From positions 372,001 through 436,000 of the forward strand of contig JAWKIQ010000004.1 of assembly GCA_041394185.1 (NCBI GenBank): a DNA stretch of 64,000 nt, given 5' to 3'. The stretch comes from Acidimicrobiales bacterium. GTDB lineage: Bacteria; Actinomycetota; Acidimicrobiia; Acidimicrobiales; Poriferisodalaceae. The notes under the pieces were generated by a model that was given only the letters and a program-made list of their open reading frames with translations, had not been told where the DNA came from and did not search any database. Every line of letters begins with the position of its first letter. Position 1 is the stretch's first letter. This document shows, piece by piece, positions 1 through 7,125 of this stretch. Made by a program: the position numbers and the translations under genes.

Positions 1-2289
1 GCCCTGAAGCCAGCGGGTGCGGCCCGAAGAGTCGGTTGCGTCCTCGACCGTCAGGCAGCTCATGAGCACCTCGGGCTCGCCGGCGGCGCGGGCGGCAAGA
101 TAGGCCTCCTTGCCGATGAAGTCCGCCGACTTGACCTTGGGCCGGGCCAGACCGGCCTCGAGCGGGTTGTACTCGCTCTCCAGTTCGGCACCCTGGAGGC
201 GGTAGCCCTTCTCGATGCGGCCCGAGCTGCCATAGACACCGCCGCCGGTGGGGCGCAGGCCGTATTGGTCGCGGCCGTTGGCCATCAGCGCATCCCAGAC
301 CAGGGGGGCCTGATCCCAGGGCAGATAGATCTCCCAGCCGGTGTCGCCCACGTACGAGATACGGAAGAGATAACCGTCGACGTCGACATCGCCGCAGCGC
401 AGCGTGCAGTCGACCATGGCTCCGTAGGGCGAGCCGGCGTGGCTGAGGTCTTGGTCGGTCAGGGTGGCCAGCACCGCCGGTGCGTTGGGCCCCCACAGGC
501 CGATGGTCGACACCTGGTGGGTGCGGTCGGTGACCGTCACCGAGCCGTCGCGGGGCATGTACGTGCGAATCCAGTGCATGTCGCGCCCGCCGTCGAACAC
601 ACCCGTGACGACCCGCACGGTGTCTTCGGCGATGCGCTGCATGGTGAGGTCGGAGTGGAAGCCGCCGTCTGGTGTCAGCCATGGGGTATAGGTGGCCCGC
701 CCGACCGGGCCGATCTTGTTGACCGCCAGGCGGTCGGCGAACTCGACCGCGCCGGGCCCAGACAGGTCGATGATCTGGAACGCCGACAGATCGACCATGC
801 CGCAGTTCTCGCGCATGTTCAGGTGTTCGCCCGCTGTGATGGGGCTCCACCAGCGGTTGTCCCACTCGACCTCGCGTTCGGTGATGCCGTAGCGCTCGGC
901 CAGGTCGGCGTTGGACCCGTACCACTGGGGGCGCTCCCAGGTGCGGGCCTGGAAGAAGAACGCGTCCAACTCCTGCTGGCGGCTGTAGAAGGGCGATACC
1001 TCGAGGTTGCGCCTGCTGGCCCACTGCTCGGCCGGGTGGACGATGCCGTAGGTCTTGTTGAAGTGTTCCTCTGCTCGCGCCCAGATGTGATCGTCGCCGC
1101 GCTCTTGTGGGTAGAAGCGTGCGATGTCGGCGCCGTGGGCGTCGATGACGCGGGGATAGCCGTAGGTCATCCACTCGGCCACCACCTGGGCCATGCCCGG
1201 CCCTTCCTTCACCCACACCGCGGCCGCCGACCACAGGTTGGCGACCTCGACGGTTTCGCCCAGGCAGGGCATGGCGTCTGGGGTCAGCGACAGCAACCCG
1301 TTGATGGCGTACTTGATCTCGGCGTCGCCCAGCATGTCCATCAGCTCGATGGCCTGTTCCATCTGGGGGTCGAAGTCGTCCTGGGTGAACGGCATCTCGG
1401 TGGGCGACAGTGCGGCCTCATCGTTGGAGGGGATGGTGTCGGGGTGGTGCAGGATCGGCCGGTGGGCGTACGACCCGACCTCCATCGACCCCGCCGACTG
1501 GCGCTCGTAGCAGAACGTGTCCATGTCGCGGATGATCGGGTAGCCGATCTCGGAGTTGGTCTCGACCAGCACATCGATGGGGCCCACGTCGGCCATCTGG
1601 TGAACTGCGGGCACCAGTGGGATGGTGGCGCCTGCCATGTTGGCGACCCGGTTAGACCACACACCAGAGGCGATCACCACGTATTCGGCCTCGATGCGGC
1701 CCTTGTCGGTGACCACGGCCGACACCTTCTTGCGGCCGGTCGCGGGCTCGTCGACGGTTTCGATGTCGAGAACCTCGGTGTTGGCGAACACCTGCAAGCC
1801 GGCCTTCTCGATGGCCTCGTTGCGGAACAGGGTGCCGGTGTCGAGCGAGTCGACCACGGAAACCGAGGGGCAGTAGAACCCGCCCAAGATGACTTCCTCG
1901 TCGATGAACGGCACCAGCTCCTTGACCTCGGTGGGGGTCAGGAGCTTGGCCTCGACACCCCAGGCGGTGGCGCTGGTCATGCGGCGCCGAAGCTCGTTCA
2001 TGCGCTCCTGGGTGCGGGCGACCTCGATGCCGCCGCAGTCGACCGAGCGATCGGCGTCGCGGTACTGGTTGGCCGACTGCACGCCCAGCAGCGCCATCTC
2101 CTTGTTGTGATCGACAGGGAAGATGAAGTTGGATGCGTGGCCGGTGGACCCGCCCGGGTTGGGCAGGGGACCCTTGTCGAGCAAGACCATGTCGGTCCAG
2201 CCCAGGCGGGCCAGGTGACCGGCCAGGCAGTTGCCGACGATGCCGGCGCCGATGATGACGCAGCGCGCCGAGGAAGGAACTTCGCTCAT
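1..2289 (-). CDS. FAD-dependent oxidoreductase with C-terminal GcvT-like domain (dimethylglycine/sarcosine dehydrogenase family), 3' end cut off
   Basis: The minus strand is open for 763 codons from ATG at 2289 to the window edge, with no stop. The N-terminus has a Rossmann FAD motif (GAGIVG, about residues 14-19) followed by a GGSTGHAS segment that resembles the covalent-FAD His region of dimethylglycine dehydrogenase. The second half matches the aminomethyltransferase/GcvT folate-binding fold (for example NMRENCGMVDLS and GDTGWEIY). Known members oxidatively demethylate N-methylated glycines and pass C1 units to tetrahydrofolate. It is divergent from a GntR/FCD regulator 57 bp away, which probably controls it. 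The exact substrate cannot be read from sequence. Confidence 0.9.
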   Translation of the reverse strand, partial: MSEVPSSARCVIIGAGIVGNCLAGHLARLGWTDMVLLDKGPLPNPGGSTGHASNFIFPVDHNKEMALLGVQSANQYRDADRSVDCGGIEVARTQERMNELRRRMTSATAWGVEAKLLTPTEVKELVPFIDEEVILGGFYCPSVSVVDSLDTGTLFRNEAIEKAGLQVFANTEVLDIETVDEPATGRKKVSAVVTDKGRIEAEYVVIASGVWSNRVANMAGATIPLVPAVHQMADVGPIDVLVETNSEIGYPIIRDMDTFCYERQSAGSMEVGSYAHRPILHHPDTIPSNDEAALSPTEMPFTQDDFDPQMEQAIELMDMLGDAEIKYAINGLLSLTPDAMPCLGETVEVANLWSAAAVWVKEGPGMAQVVAEWMTYGYPRVIDAHGADIARFYPQERGDDHIWARAEEHFNKTYGIVHPAEQWASRRNLEVSPFYSRQQELDAFFFQARTWERPQWYGSNADLAERYGITEREVEWDNRWWSPITAGEHLNMRENCGMVDLSAFQIIDLSGPGAVEFADRLAVNKIGPVGRATYTPWLTPDGGFHSDLTMQRIAEDTVRVVTGVFDGGRDMHWIRTYMPRDGSVTVTDRTHQVSTIGLWGPNAPAVLATLTDQDLSHAGSPYGAMVDCTLRCGDVDVDGYLFRISYVGDTGWEIYLPWDQAPLVWDALMANGRDQYGLRPTGGGVYGSSGRIEKGYRLQGAELESEYNPLEAGLARPKVKSADFIGKEAYLAARAAGEPEVLMSCLTVEDATDSSGRTRWLQG

Positions 2290-2323
2290 TGAGACCCCCG
2301 ATTGGATGGGTGGTGGCTGATCC

Positions 2324-2346
2324 GTGATATATCATGAAGCTATCAC
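2324..2346. promoter_or_regulatory. Dyad-symmetric putative GntR operator between divergent genes
   Basis: GTGATA at 2324-2329 and TATCAC at 2341-2346 form an inverted repeat with an 11-nt spacer, and TGATATATCA at 2325-2334 is itself a perfect palindrome. The site ends immediately before the ATG of the GntR-family gene and lies about 35 bp from the divergent oxidoreductase start. That placement suits an autoregulated operator. Binding by this regulator is inferred, not shown. Confidence 0.5.
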
Positions 2347-3000
2347 ATGACCTCCTTGAGCGAACAGGCCTACGACGGAATCCGCCGGATGATCGTCCGC
2401 CTCGAGTACGCGCCGGGCGACGTGCTCCGAGACGACACGCTCCAGCAGCAGTTGGGCATCGGCCGCACCCCTGTGCGCGAAGCCTTGCAGAGGCTGGCCC
2501 GCGACCAGTTCGTCACGGTCATTCCACGCCGTGGAATGCTGGTCAGCCGCGTCGACGTCGAAGACCTGTCCCTGTTGTACGAGACCCGAGCGGTCATGGA
2601 GCCCTACGCGGCGAGGCTGGCAGCTCTACGGGGTAAGCCCGAGCACTGGGAAGCCATGCAAGAGCTGATCACCTCGTCGGCGACGTCGGACGACGACGAG
2701 GAACTGCTTGCGGTCGACCGTCGCTGTCACGAGATCACGTGGGCTGCAGCAGGCAATCGGTTCCTCACCGACAGTCTCGACACTCTCTACGCCCACAGCG
2801 ACCGCGTCTGGCACCTGTACCTGTCCGACGTCGCCGACACCCGCGAGGCGGTGGAAGAGCACGCCCAGATCCTCGACGCATTGCGGCGCGGCGACGGCGA
2901 CGCAGCGGCCGACTTGATCGAGCGCCATGTTCGCAGTTTCGACGATCAGGTGCGTGCTGCTGTGTCGCGCCGCCTCGACTCGCCGCTGGTCACTCGATAA
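2347..3000 (+). CDS. GntR family transcriptional regulator, FCD subfamily
   Basis: This is a 217-aa protein with a winged helix-turn-helix at about residues 1-70 (motif GRTPVREALQRL, typical of GntR) and an FCD ligand-binding domain at about 80-205. Three conserved His (in RRCHEITW, EEHAQIL and IERHVRSF) match the metal-binding FCD type. ATG at 2347 is the first possible start, because an in-frame TGA lies 12 bp upstream. No Shine-Dalgarno is visible and a TATCAT-like -10 lies about 12 nt upstream, so translation may be leaderless. It probably controls the divergent FAD/GcvT oxidoreductase. The 3' end overlaps the convergent epimerase by 11 bp. Confidence 0.9.
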   Translation: MTSLSEQAYDGIRRMIVRLEYAPGDVLRDDTLQQQLGIGRTPVREALQRLARDQFVTVIPRRGMLVSRVDVEDLSLLYETRAVMEPYAARLAALRGKPEHWEAMQELITSSATSDDDEELLAVDRRCHEITWAAAGNRFLTDSLDTLYAHSDRVWHLYLSDVADTREAVEEHAQILDALRRGDGDAAADLIERHVRSFDDQVRAAVSRRLDSPLVTR

Positions 3001-3976
3001 TCGGGTTGGCGAGGTGCCAGGCGATAGTCGAGCGCAACCCATCGGCGATCGACGTCACCGGGCACCATTGCAGCTTCGACATGGCCCTGTCGGTGCGCGG
3101 GACGCGCCGGTGTGGCTCGACGAAGCGCCACCCGTGTATCTGCTGTGGGTCGGTTGCAACGACATCGACCGCTGGCGTACTGGTCAGATCGGCGACCAGC
3201 TCTGCGGTCAGAGTGGCCAGATCGGCGATGGTCGTCGGTTCGCGGTTGCCGGCGTTGAACACCTCGCCGACCGCGGCCGGTTGTGACCCTGCAAGGGCGG
3301 TGAGGCGGGCCAGATCGCCAACATGGGTGAACGACCGGACCTGCGAACCATCGCCATAGATGGTCACCGGACCTCCCGCCAGCGCCTGGTCGACGAAGCG
3401 GGCGACCACAGAAGCGCCAGGTCCCCGGTGGGCTCTGGGGCCGTAGCTGTTGAAATAGCGCAAGATCGTGGCAGGCATCCCTCGGGTGGCCGCGTCGAGA
3501 ACGAACTGTTCGCCCAGAGCTTTGGCCAGGGCATAGCTCCATCGGGGCGAGGTGGGTGGACCTATGGCCAGGTCGTCTTCCTCGTCCATCGGTTTGCCGC
3601 GCGAGTTGCCGTAGACCTCGCTGCTCGAGGCAAACACGAGGCGAGTCTCGTTGCGGACGCAGGCGTCGACCACGGCACGTGTGCCGTCGAGAATGATTGC
3701 TGCCGCGCCGGTGGGGTCGTTCAGGACGCGCTGCACACCCACCGCAGACGCCAGGTGGAACACGACGTCGGCCCCTGCGGTGACGTGTGCCACCAGGTCG
3801 GCGTCGGCGACCGTACCCTTCGTGAACGTGACGTTGTCGCCATGGTGGGCGAGGTTGTCGAGCGACCCGTTCGACAGGTCGTCGACAACGGTCACCGAGT
3901 AGCCGGCGGCAACCAGCTCATCGACCACGTGCGAACCGATGTGGCCCGCGCCTCCCGTCACGACGGCCCGCATCAT
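2990..3976 (-). CDS. NAD-dependent epimerase/dehydratase (extended SDR)
   Basis: This is a 328-aa extended SDR. The N-terminus MRAVVTGGAGHIGSH carries the TGGAGHIG NAD-binding motif, and a YALAK motif (YxxxK) with upstream Ser residues (FASSSEVYG) supplies the catalytic centre typical of UDP-glucose 4-epimerase/GDP-mannose dehydratase-like enzymes. The ATG at 3976 overlaps the upstream glycosyltransferase stop as ATGA, indicating translational coupling. It is the last gene of a four-gene operon with two GT2 enzymes and a leader-like small protein, so it likely makes the nucleotide sugar they use. The specific sugar is unknown. Confidence 0.88.
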   Translation of the reverse strand: MMRAVVTGGAGHIGSHVVDELVAAGYSVTVVDDLSNGSLDNLAHHGDNVTFTKGTVADADLVAHVTAGADVVFHLASAVGVQRVLNDPTGAAAIILDGTRAVVDACVRNETRLVFASSSEVYGNSRGKPMDEEDDLAIGPPTSPRWSYALAKALGEQFVLDAATRGMPATILRYFNSYGPRAHRGPGASVVARFVDQALAGGPVTIYGDGSQVRSFTHVGDLARLTALAGSQPAAVGEVFNAGNREPTTIADLATLTAELVADLTSTPAVDVVATDPQQIHGWRFVEPHRRVPRTDRAMSKLQWCPVTSIADGLRSTIAWHLANPIIE

Positions 3977-4926
3977 GGCGACGACTCCGAAGTGACGCGT
4001 CGATAGTCCTGGAGCCGAAACCCGAACACCCCACCGACCCATCCGATGGGTGCAACAGCGGTGGCAATGGCCTCGGCCTGTCGCTCGGCGCGCTGTTGCG
4101 GCGACTGCTTGGGGAGCAGTGAGGCGAAGGCGACAGCCACCCCACGAACGAAGCTTCGAGCCTGGCTCGGAAGCTGAGCCGCGAGGGCTCGGCGGCCCCG
4201 GTGGCGACGGGTCCACATCGCCTCGAATCCACCGAACGAGAGGTAGCGCTCGATGAACCACCTGAGCCTCAGCCTGGCCTGCGGCACCACCTCCCAGGCG
4301 ATGGCGCGGTCGTTCCACTCGATGTCGTAGCCGGCCATGCGCAGGCGGCGTCCGAGGTCGGCATCGTCGGCGGTAGCCGTTGCCTGCGACTCGTCGTAGC
4401 GCTCGGAGCACTCGTCGAAGATGCTCGAGCGAAAGCAGACGTTGCCTCCGAGGAACGAAGGCATGTCTGTGCCGGTCGGGTGCCGAGGGATCTGCTGCCA
4501 GATGACCCGAGCCCATGCCGGCGCTGTGTCGGGGATCCGCACCAGCACGGGCCCGGTGAGGATCGGAGCCCTCGACTCTGCGGCGAGCTTCAGATGAGAC
4601 TCGAGCCATGACGGCGTGACCACTTGGTCGTCATCGACGCACAGCAGATATTTGGCACACGGGTCGCGTTCGGCGATGACGGTGTTTCGCGCGAAAGCGA
4701 CACCGGTGCGACCCTCCTCGACGACTCTGACCGGCCAGCCGCAGCGTCGGCTCAGTTCGGCCGCGTCGAGAGAGCTGCCGCCCGGCGTGTTGTCGACCAC
4801 CAACACGTCGACGCTCGGCCGCTCGATCGACCGGAACTTGGAACGACCCACCGAGTCGAGCAGACGCGCCAACTCGGCTGGGCGCTCGCGTGTGCAAACA
4901 GCGAGCGTCAGGTCATTGTGAGGCAT
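3973..4926 (-). CDS. Glycosyltransferase family 2 protein (paralogue A)
   Basis: This 317-aa GT-A fold enzyme begins with the strand-turn LAVCTRERP, then VLVVDN and a DDD triad at about residues 98-100 that would bind metal and nucleotide sugar. ATG at 4926 is preferred; a TTG three codons upstream is the alternative. It overlaps the end of the small leader-like gene by 19 bp and the epimerase start by 4 bp, so the genes are coupled. It is clearly paralogous to the GT2 at 5285-6250: same layout, and both end in a YR(R/K)VTS tail. No membrane helices are obvious. The acceptor is unknown; the neighbouring peptide is one possibility and surface glycan is another. Confidence 0.85.
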   Translation of the reverse strand: MPHNDLTLAVCTRERPAELARLLDSVGRSKFRSIERPSVDVLVVDNTPGGSSLDAAELSRRCGWPVRVVEEGRTGVAFARNTVIAERDPCAKYLLCVDDDQVVTPSWLESHLKLAAESRAPILTGPVLVRIPDTAPAWARVIWQQIPRHPTGTDMPSFLGGNVCFRSSIFDECSERYDESQATATADDADLGRRLRMAGYDIEWNDRAIAWEVVPQARLRLRWFIERYLSFGGFEAMWTRRHRGRRALAAQLPSQARSFVRGVAVAFASLLPKQSPQQRAERQAEAIATAVAPIGWVGGVFGFRLQDYRRVTSESSP

Positions 4927-5228
4927 CCGGTCCAACCACGCCGAGGCATCCCAAGGCGGCCGGGTGTGAGCAAACCGCCGCTCAGGTCGAGAGGGTTGCC
5001 AAAGCTGCCTACCTTGCCGAACGAGAAGCCCGACACCTCGCCCTCCAGAGAGTGGGCATCGCCCACGAGCGCCTCCATGTCGTCGGCGTCGAGGCCATAT
5101 TCGGTGGCCACGGCGTCGGGCGATTCGATCACCTTCGAGGCGAACTCTTCGTCTTCGAGCAGACGCTTGAACGCTCGACCCAGTGGTGTGGCGAGGGCCT
5201 TTTCCATGTCTTCGTCTTTGGCTGACAT
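4908..5228 (-). CDS. Small protein with RiPP-leader-like N-terminus and Gly-rich C-terminal core-like region
   Basis: This 106-aa protein starts at ATG 5228 behind a good ribosome site (CCAGGAG, 5 nt before the start codon). Residues about 18-58 form an acidic amphipathic helix-rich block (KRLLEDEEF, SPDAVATEYGLDADD) that resembles leader domains of NHLP/Nif11-like or Franean1_4349-type RiPP precursors. Residues 60-106 are quite different: Gly/Ser/Leu/Pro-rich, basic, with a double glycine at 84-85, a single Cys at 102 and several Thr/Ser. It sits between two paralogous glycosyltransferases and its last codons overlap the second. I infer a ribosomally made, modified (perhaps glycosylated) peptide precursor. 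Family membership is by resemblance only. Confidence 0.6.
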   Translation of the reverse strand: MSAKDEDMEKALATPLGRAFKRLLEDEEFASKVIESPDAVATEYGLDADDMEALVGDAHSLEGEVSGFSFGKVGSFGNPLDLSGGLLTPGRLGMPRRGWTGCLTMT

Positions 5229-5284
5229 CGTGGCTCCTGGTTGTGGTGCGCTGTCATGATCCTGACGGCATCGAGGAGGCCAAG

Positions 5285-6250
5285 TTACATTCCGGAGTTG
5301 TCAGAGGTCACCTTGCGGTACACCTTCGGGCGGGGCAGGCCGACGGCACATGCCAGCCACCCCGAGATCCACGGCACTCTGTGCTCTGCGGCATACCTGA
5401 GTTCGCTATCGCGTCCCAGCACCGCCCGAATCCACACCAGCACGACGCGTCCGAGTTCCTTGAACGTGCTGCGCACGAGGTGGCTGCGTTTCGTACCTGC
5501 GTCGCGCGCTCGCTCGGCCTGACCGAAACCAACGCGGTAGCCGCGCTGCACCAGCCATCGAAGCGATGCTCGTTCCTCGCTCAGCCAGTGCCACGTGACG
5601 GCACGATCGGCGTGGATCAATCTGGCACCCTGCTCGACCGAGCGTGCCGTCCATTCGATGTCGGAGCCACCGGCGGTTCCGAACGACTCGTCCAACCAAG
5701 TCTCTTGTCGGTCGAGCCAGCTCGTGTTGATCAACAGGTTGCCGGTTGCCGCATGTTCGAGAACGGTGCCGTCGGCAGGTCGGGCACTGCGAAGTGTGCT
5801 CAGGATCGCCCTCGCTCTCGGCGAAGCCCCCGGCGGGATTCGCGGAAGCGATGGGCCAGAGACGAAGTCCGCGTCGTGCTGTTCCGCCGCGATGATGAGC
5901 TGCTCGAGCCACGAAGGCGTGGCGGTCACGTCATCGTCGATGAACACCACCGCGTCGGCCTCGCGGTTTCGGTTCCGAATGGCGGTATTTCGGGCGAAGG
6001 GAATGCCGGTGCGCGACTCGTGCACCACCCTCACGTCGAGCCCGCATAGCGACGACAACTCGTCGGAGTCGTAACCCTCGGGCGGGCTTGCGTTGTCGAC
6101 GATGACCACAGCGGCGATGGCCCGGTCTTCGTCGAGCTGCCTGAACTTGAGCCTGGCGAGCGACTCCAACAGGCGTCTCAGCTCGGATGGCCGGCTTCTC
6201 GTGGCCACAAGGATCGACACCCGCACAGGCGCCGAGTATCGCGCACTCAC
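5285..6250 (-). CDS. Glycosyltransferase family 2 protein (paralogue B)
   Basis: This 321-aa GT-A enzyme has VSILVATRSRP at its N-terminus, VVIVDNASP, and a DDD triad at residues 105-107. It is the first gene of the minus-strand operon and is paralogous to the GT2 at 3973-4926, sharing the RTG(I/V)xFARNT motif and the VTS tail. The start is GTG at 6250; only 14 bp separate it from the divergent dioxygenase, so promoters must overlap coding sequence. No clear Shine-Dalgarno is seen. The donor and acceptor cannot be assigned; the adjacent small leader-like protein makes a peptide acceptor plausible. Confidence 0.85.
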   Translation of the reverse strand: MSARYSAPVRVSILVATRSRPSELRRLLESLARLKFRQLDEDRAIAAVVIVDNASPPEGYDSDELSSLCGLDVRVVHESRTGIPFARNTAIRNRNREADAVVFIDDDVTATPSWLEQLIIAAEQHDADFVSGPSLPRIPPGASPRARAILSTLRSARPADGTVLEHAATGNLLINTSWLDRQETWLDESFGTAGGSDIEWTARSVEQGARLIHADRAVTWHWLSEERASLRWLVQRGYRVGFGQAERARDAGTKRSHLVRSTFKELGRVVLVWIRAVLGRDSELRYAAEHRVPWISGWLACAVGLPRPKVYRKVTSDNSGM

Positions 6251-6264
6251 TATCTTTGGTCACC

Positions 6265-7125
6265 GTGCGAGTCGTAGACCACATGTCCGCTGCCCTCGGA
6301 GTAGTGGCTGAGGGCGCCGACCTGCGTAGTCCTACCCCCGAGATGATCGATCAGTTGAGCGAACTGTTGGATCGCCACCTCGTCGTCGCAATACGCGGTC
6401 AGCGCCTGACCGAGTCCGAACACATGGCGGTCACCTCGGCGCTGGGTACGCCCTGGATACACCCGATCGACCGATTGCGAGGCAAGGCCAGTGCCGAACC
6501 AGTAACCGTGGAGGCGACCAGCGACGAGCCTCTCGGTACCGACAGTTGGCATGTCGACTTCCCGTACCTTCCTTCTCCGCCCTCGATCGGCATCCTGAAC
6601 GCGATCGAGGTGCCCTCCTACGGCGGCGACACCATGTGGCTGAACCTCCAGCTCGCCTACGAAAGGCTTCCGGACCGGATTCGCGCAGATCTGGACGGAG
6701 TTGGGGTGAACCACTCGATCGGAGAGTTCTTCCTGGATCGCTATGCCGGCGGCGACCCGATGTTGAGGGCGCTCTGGAAACGAGTGTGTGTCGGAAACAC
6801 CCACCCGGTCGTCAGAGCCCACCCCCGAACGGGCAAGCCCAGCGTGTACACGCTCGATGCCCAGGCCGAGTTGGTCGGCTTCGAGGGCTCTGACCCTGCC
6901 CGGCTGATGGCCGAGCTGGTCGAACGCTCGACCAGCCTGAATTTCACCTGCCGTTGGCGTTGGCACGAAGGCGACGTGGTGTTCTACGACCAGGCGGCGA
7001 CATTCCACCGACTCATCATCGACCCTTGGCCGGGAGTGCGTCGGATGCGCAGGACACTGGTCGAGGGCCAACCACCGACCGCCTACGAACCAGCGATTGC
7101 GGTGTCGTCGGCCAAGGCCGAATAG
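6265..7125 (+). CDS. TauD/TfdA-family Fe(II)/2-oxoglutarate dioxygenase
   Basis: This protein of about 286 aa, counted from GTG 6265, has the facial-triad pattern HxD (HVDF, H96/D98) and a distal His (H248 in ATFHR), followed by an Arg-rich segment that would hold 2-oxoglutarate. The HPxTGxxxVY-like segment (AHPRTGKPSVY) is typical of TauD. A TATCTT -10-like hexamer at 6251-6256 ends 8 nt before the GTG, suggesting leaderless translation; ATG 6283 is the alternative start. It is divergent from the GT2/leader-peptide operon and could hydroxylate its product. The 3' end overlaps the convergent peptidase by 43 bp. Confidence 0.87.
   Translation: MRVVDHMSAALGVVAEGADLRSPTPEMIDQLSELLDRHLVVAIRGQRLTESEHMAVTSALGTPWIHPIDRLRGKASAEPVTVEATSDEPLGTDSWHVDFPYLPSPPSIGILNAIEVPSYGGDTMWLNLQLAYERLPDRIRADLDGVGVNHSIGEFFLDRYAGGDPMLRALWKRVCVGNTHPVVRAHPRTGKPSVYTLDAQAELVGFEGSDPARLMAELVERSTSLNFTCRWRWHEGDVVFYDQAATFHRLIIDPWPGVRRMRRTLVEGQPPTAYEPAIAVSSAKAE

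Noticed and set aside
265..2292. Very long plus-strand open frame over the first 2 kb
   Set aside because: It is antisense to the GcvT-domain oxidoreductase, whose minus-strand translation shows clear FAD and GcvT motifs; the plus-strand product has no recognisable domain.
2990..4609. 539-aa epimerase with a long N-terminal extension
   Set aside because: The extension is out of family and lies over the glycosyltransferase; the normal SDR start is ATG 3976.
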